Below are positions 5,973 to 6,085 of a DNA stretch of 6,085 nucleotides, piece after piece. A program made the position numbers and the translations under genes. The notes beneath the pieces are model-generated. The model worked only from the letters and a program-made list of their open reading frames with translations, ran no database searches and was not told the origin of the DNA. The stretch spans positions 1 through 6,085 of the forward strand of contig JAOAPG010000261.1 in assembly GCA_025462785.1 (NCBI GenBank), written 5' to 3'. Source of the stretch: Acidobacteriaceae bacterium. GTDB lineage: Bacteria > Acidobacteriota > Terriglobia > Terriglobales > Acidobacteriaceae. Numbering within the stretch: the stretch's first letter is position 1; every line of letters starts with the position of its first letter.

Positions 5973-6001
5973 TCACGCCGCGTGTTCCTTTCGCGGCGTG
6001 A
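5973..6001. repeat. Perfect 10-bp hairpin between the IS and the right-edge gene
   Basis: TCACGCCGCG (5973-5982) pairs with CGCGGCGTGA (5992-6001) across the loop TGTTCCTTT. AAGGT (5962-5966) and ACCTT (6001-6005) could extend the stem with a bulge. It sits 41 bases before a plus-strand start codon and just outside the candidate bridge RNA. It may be an REP-like palindrome used as an insertion target, part of the IS left end, or a leader structure of the downstream gene. No T-run follows on either strand, so a terminator is unlikely. Confidence 0.6.
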
Positions 6002-6041
6002 CCTTAAAACGCAAGGGAGAACCTAAGGAGAGAAACTTCAG

Positions 6042-6085
6042 ATGGGCCGACTTAGTTCAGGGAACCTGAAAGAGGAGAAGGTGGT
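6042..6085 (+). CDS. Start of a gene running off the window
   Basis: ATG 6042 is preceded by AAGGAG (6025-6030) in a purine-rich leader, a good ribosome binding site with somewhat long spacing. The visible residues are MGRLSSGNLKEEKV. That is too little to assign a family, and the C-terminus lies beyond the window. The leader between the hairpin at 5973-6001 and the start is about 40 bases. No clear -35/-10 pair is seen, so its promoter may lie within or near the left end of the IS. Confidence 0.55.
   Translation, partial: MGRLSSGNLKEEKV

Noticed and set aside
5743..5976. 77-codon minus-strand open frame upstream of the transposase
   Set aside because: It covers the structured noncoding segment, has no protein character, and overlaps the better-supported transposase start.
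1..6085. CRISPR array, tRNA, rRNA or tandem repeats
   Set aside because: No regularly spaced repeats, cloverleaf or rRNA-like sequence is visible on either strand.

Overview
This 6.1 kb window reads as a gene-poor, decaying stretch of a bacterial chromosome with mid-range GC. Several proteins resemble small secreted or membrane proteins that I associate with Acidobacteriota (Terriglobia-like). That placement is from memory of protein style; no rRNA or marker gene is present to confirm it.

Layout. Bases 1-417 hold nothing I recognise. Bases 418-455 form a strong hairpin just downstream of a minus-strand gene (461-865) whose product is clear but which has lost its start codon and export signal. 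A solitary HicB-like antitoxin follows (1025-1240, +), directly abutting the 5' fragment of an IS110-family transposase (1255-1412, -) and a folded segment upstream of that fragment (1444-1566). Bases 1740-1823 look like the first 27 codons of an APC-type permease. Bases 2002-2217 (-) contain a decayed response-regulator receiver domain with no start codon. Bases 2221-2591 have no gene but carry overlapping perfect inverted repeats ahead of an intact secreted protein gene (2592-3002, +). A multi-pass membrane protein gene lies at 3348-3764 (-). Bases 4164-4388 (-) are the C-terminal remnant of a small hypothetical protein.

The right third is a nearly full-length IS110-family insertion sequence on the minus strand. 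Its transposase (5765 to 4397) keeps its DEDD residues and C-terminal domain but is broken by two frameshifts. Between its left side and the start codon is a 163-nt segment closed by a 9-bp perfect inverted repeat and containing up to four internal hairpins, in the position where IS110 elements encode their bridge RNA. A perfect 10-bp hairpin (5973-6001) lies just outside it, followed by the first 14 codons of a plus-strand gene that runs off the window.

How the parts relate. There is no operon and no pathway. The window is best read as a site of repeated IS110 insertion and gene erosion: two different IS110 elements in the same orientation, each with a structured upstream RNA candidate, among at least four broken host genes. 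The intact host genes are the HicB-like protein, the secreted protein, the membrane protein and the partial gene at the right edge.
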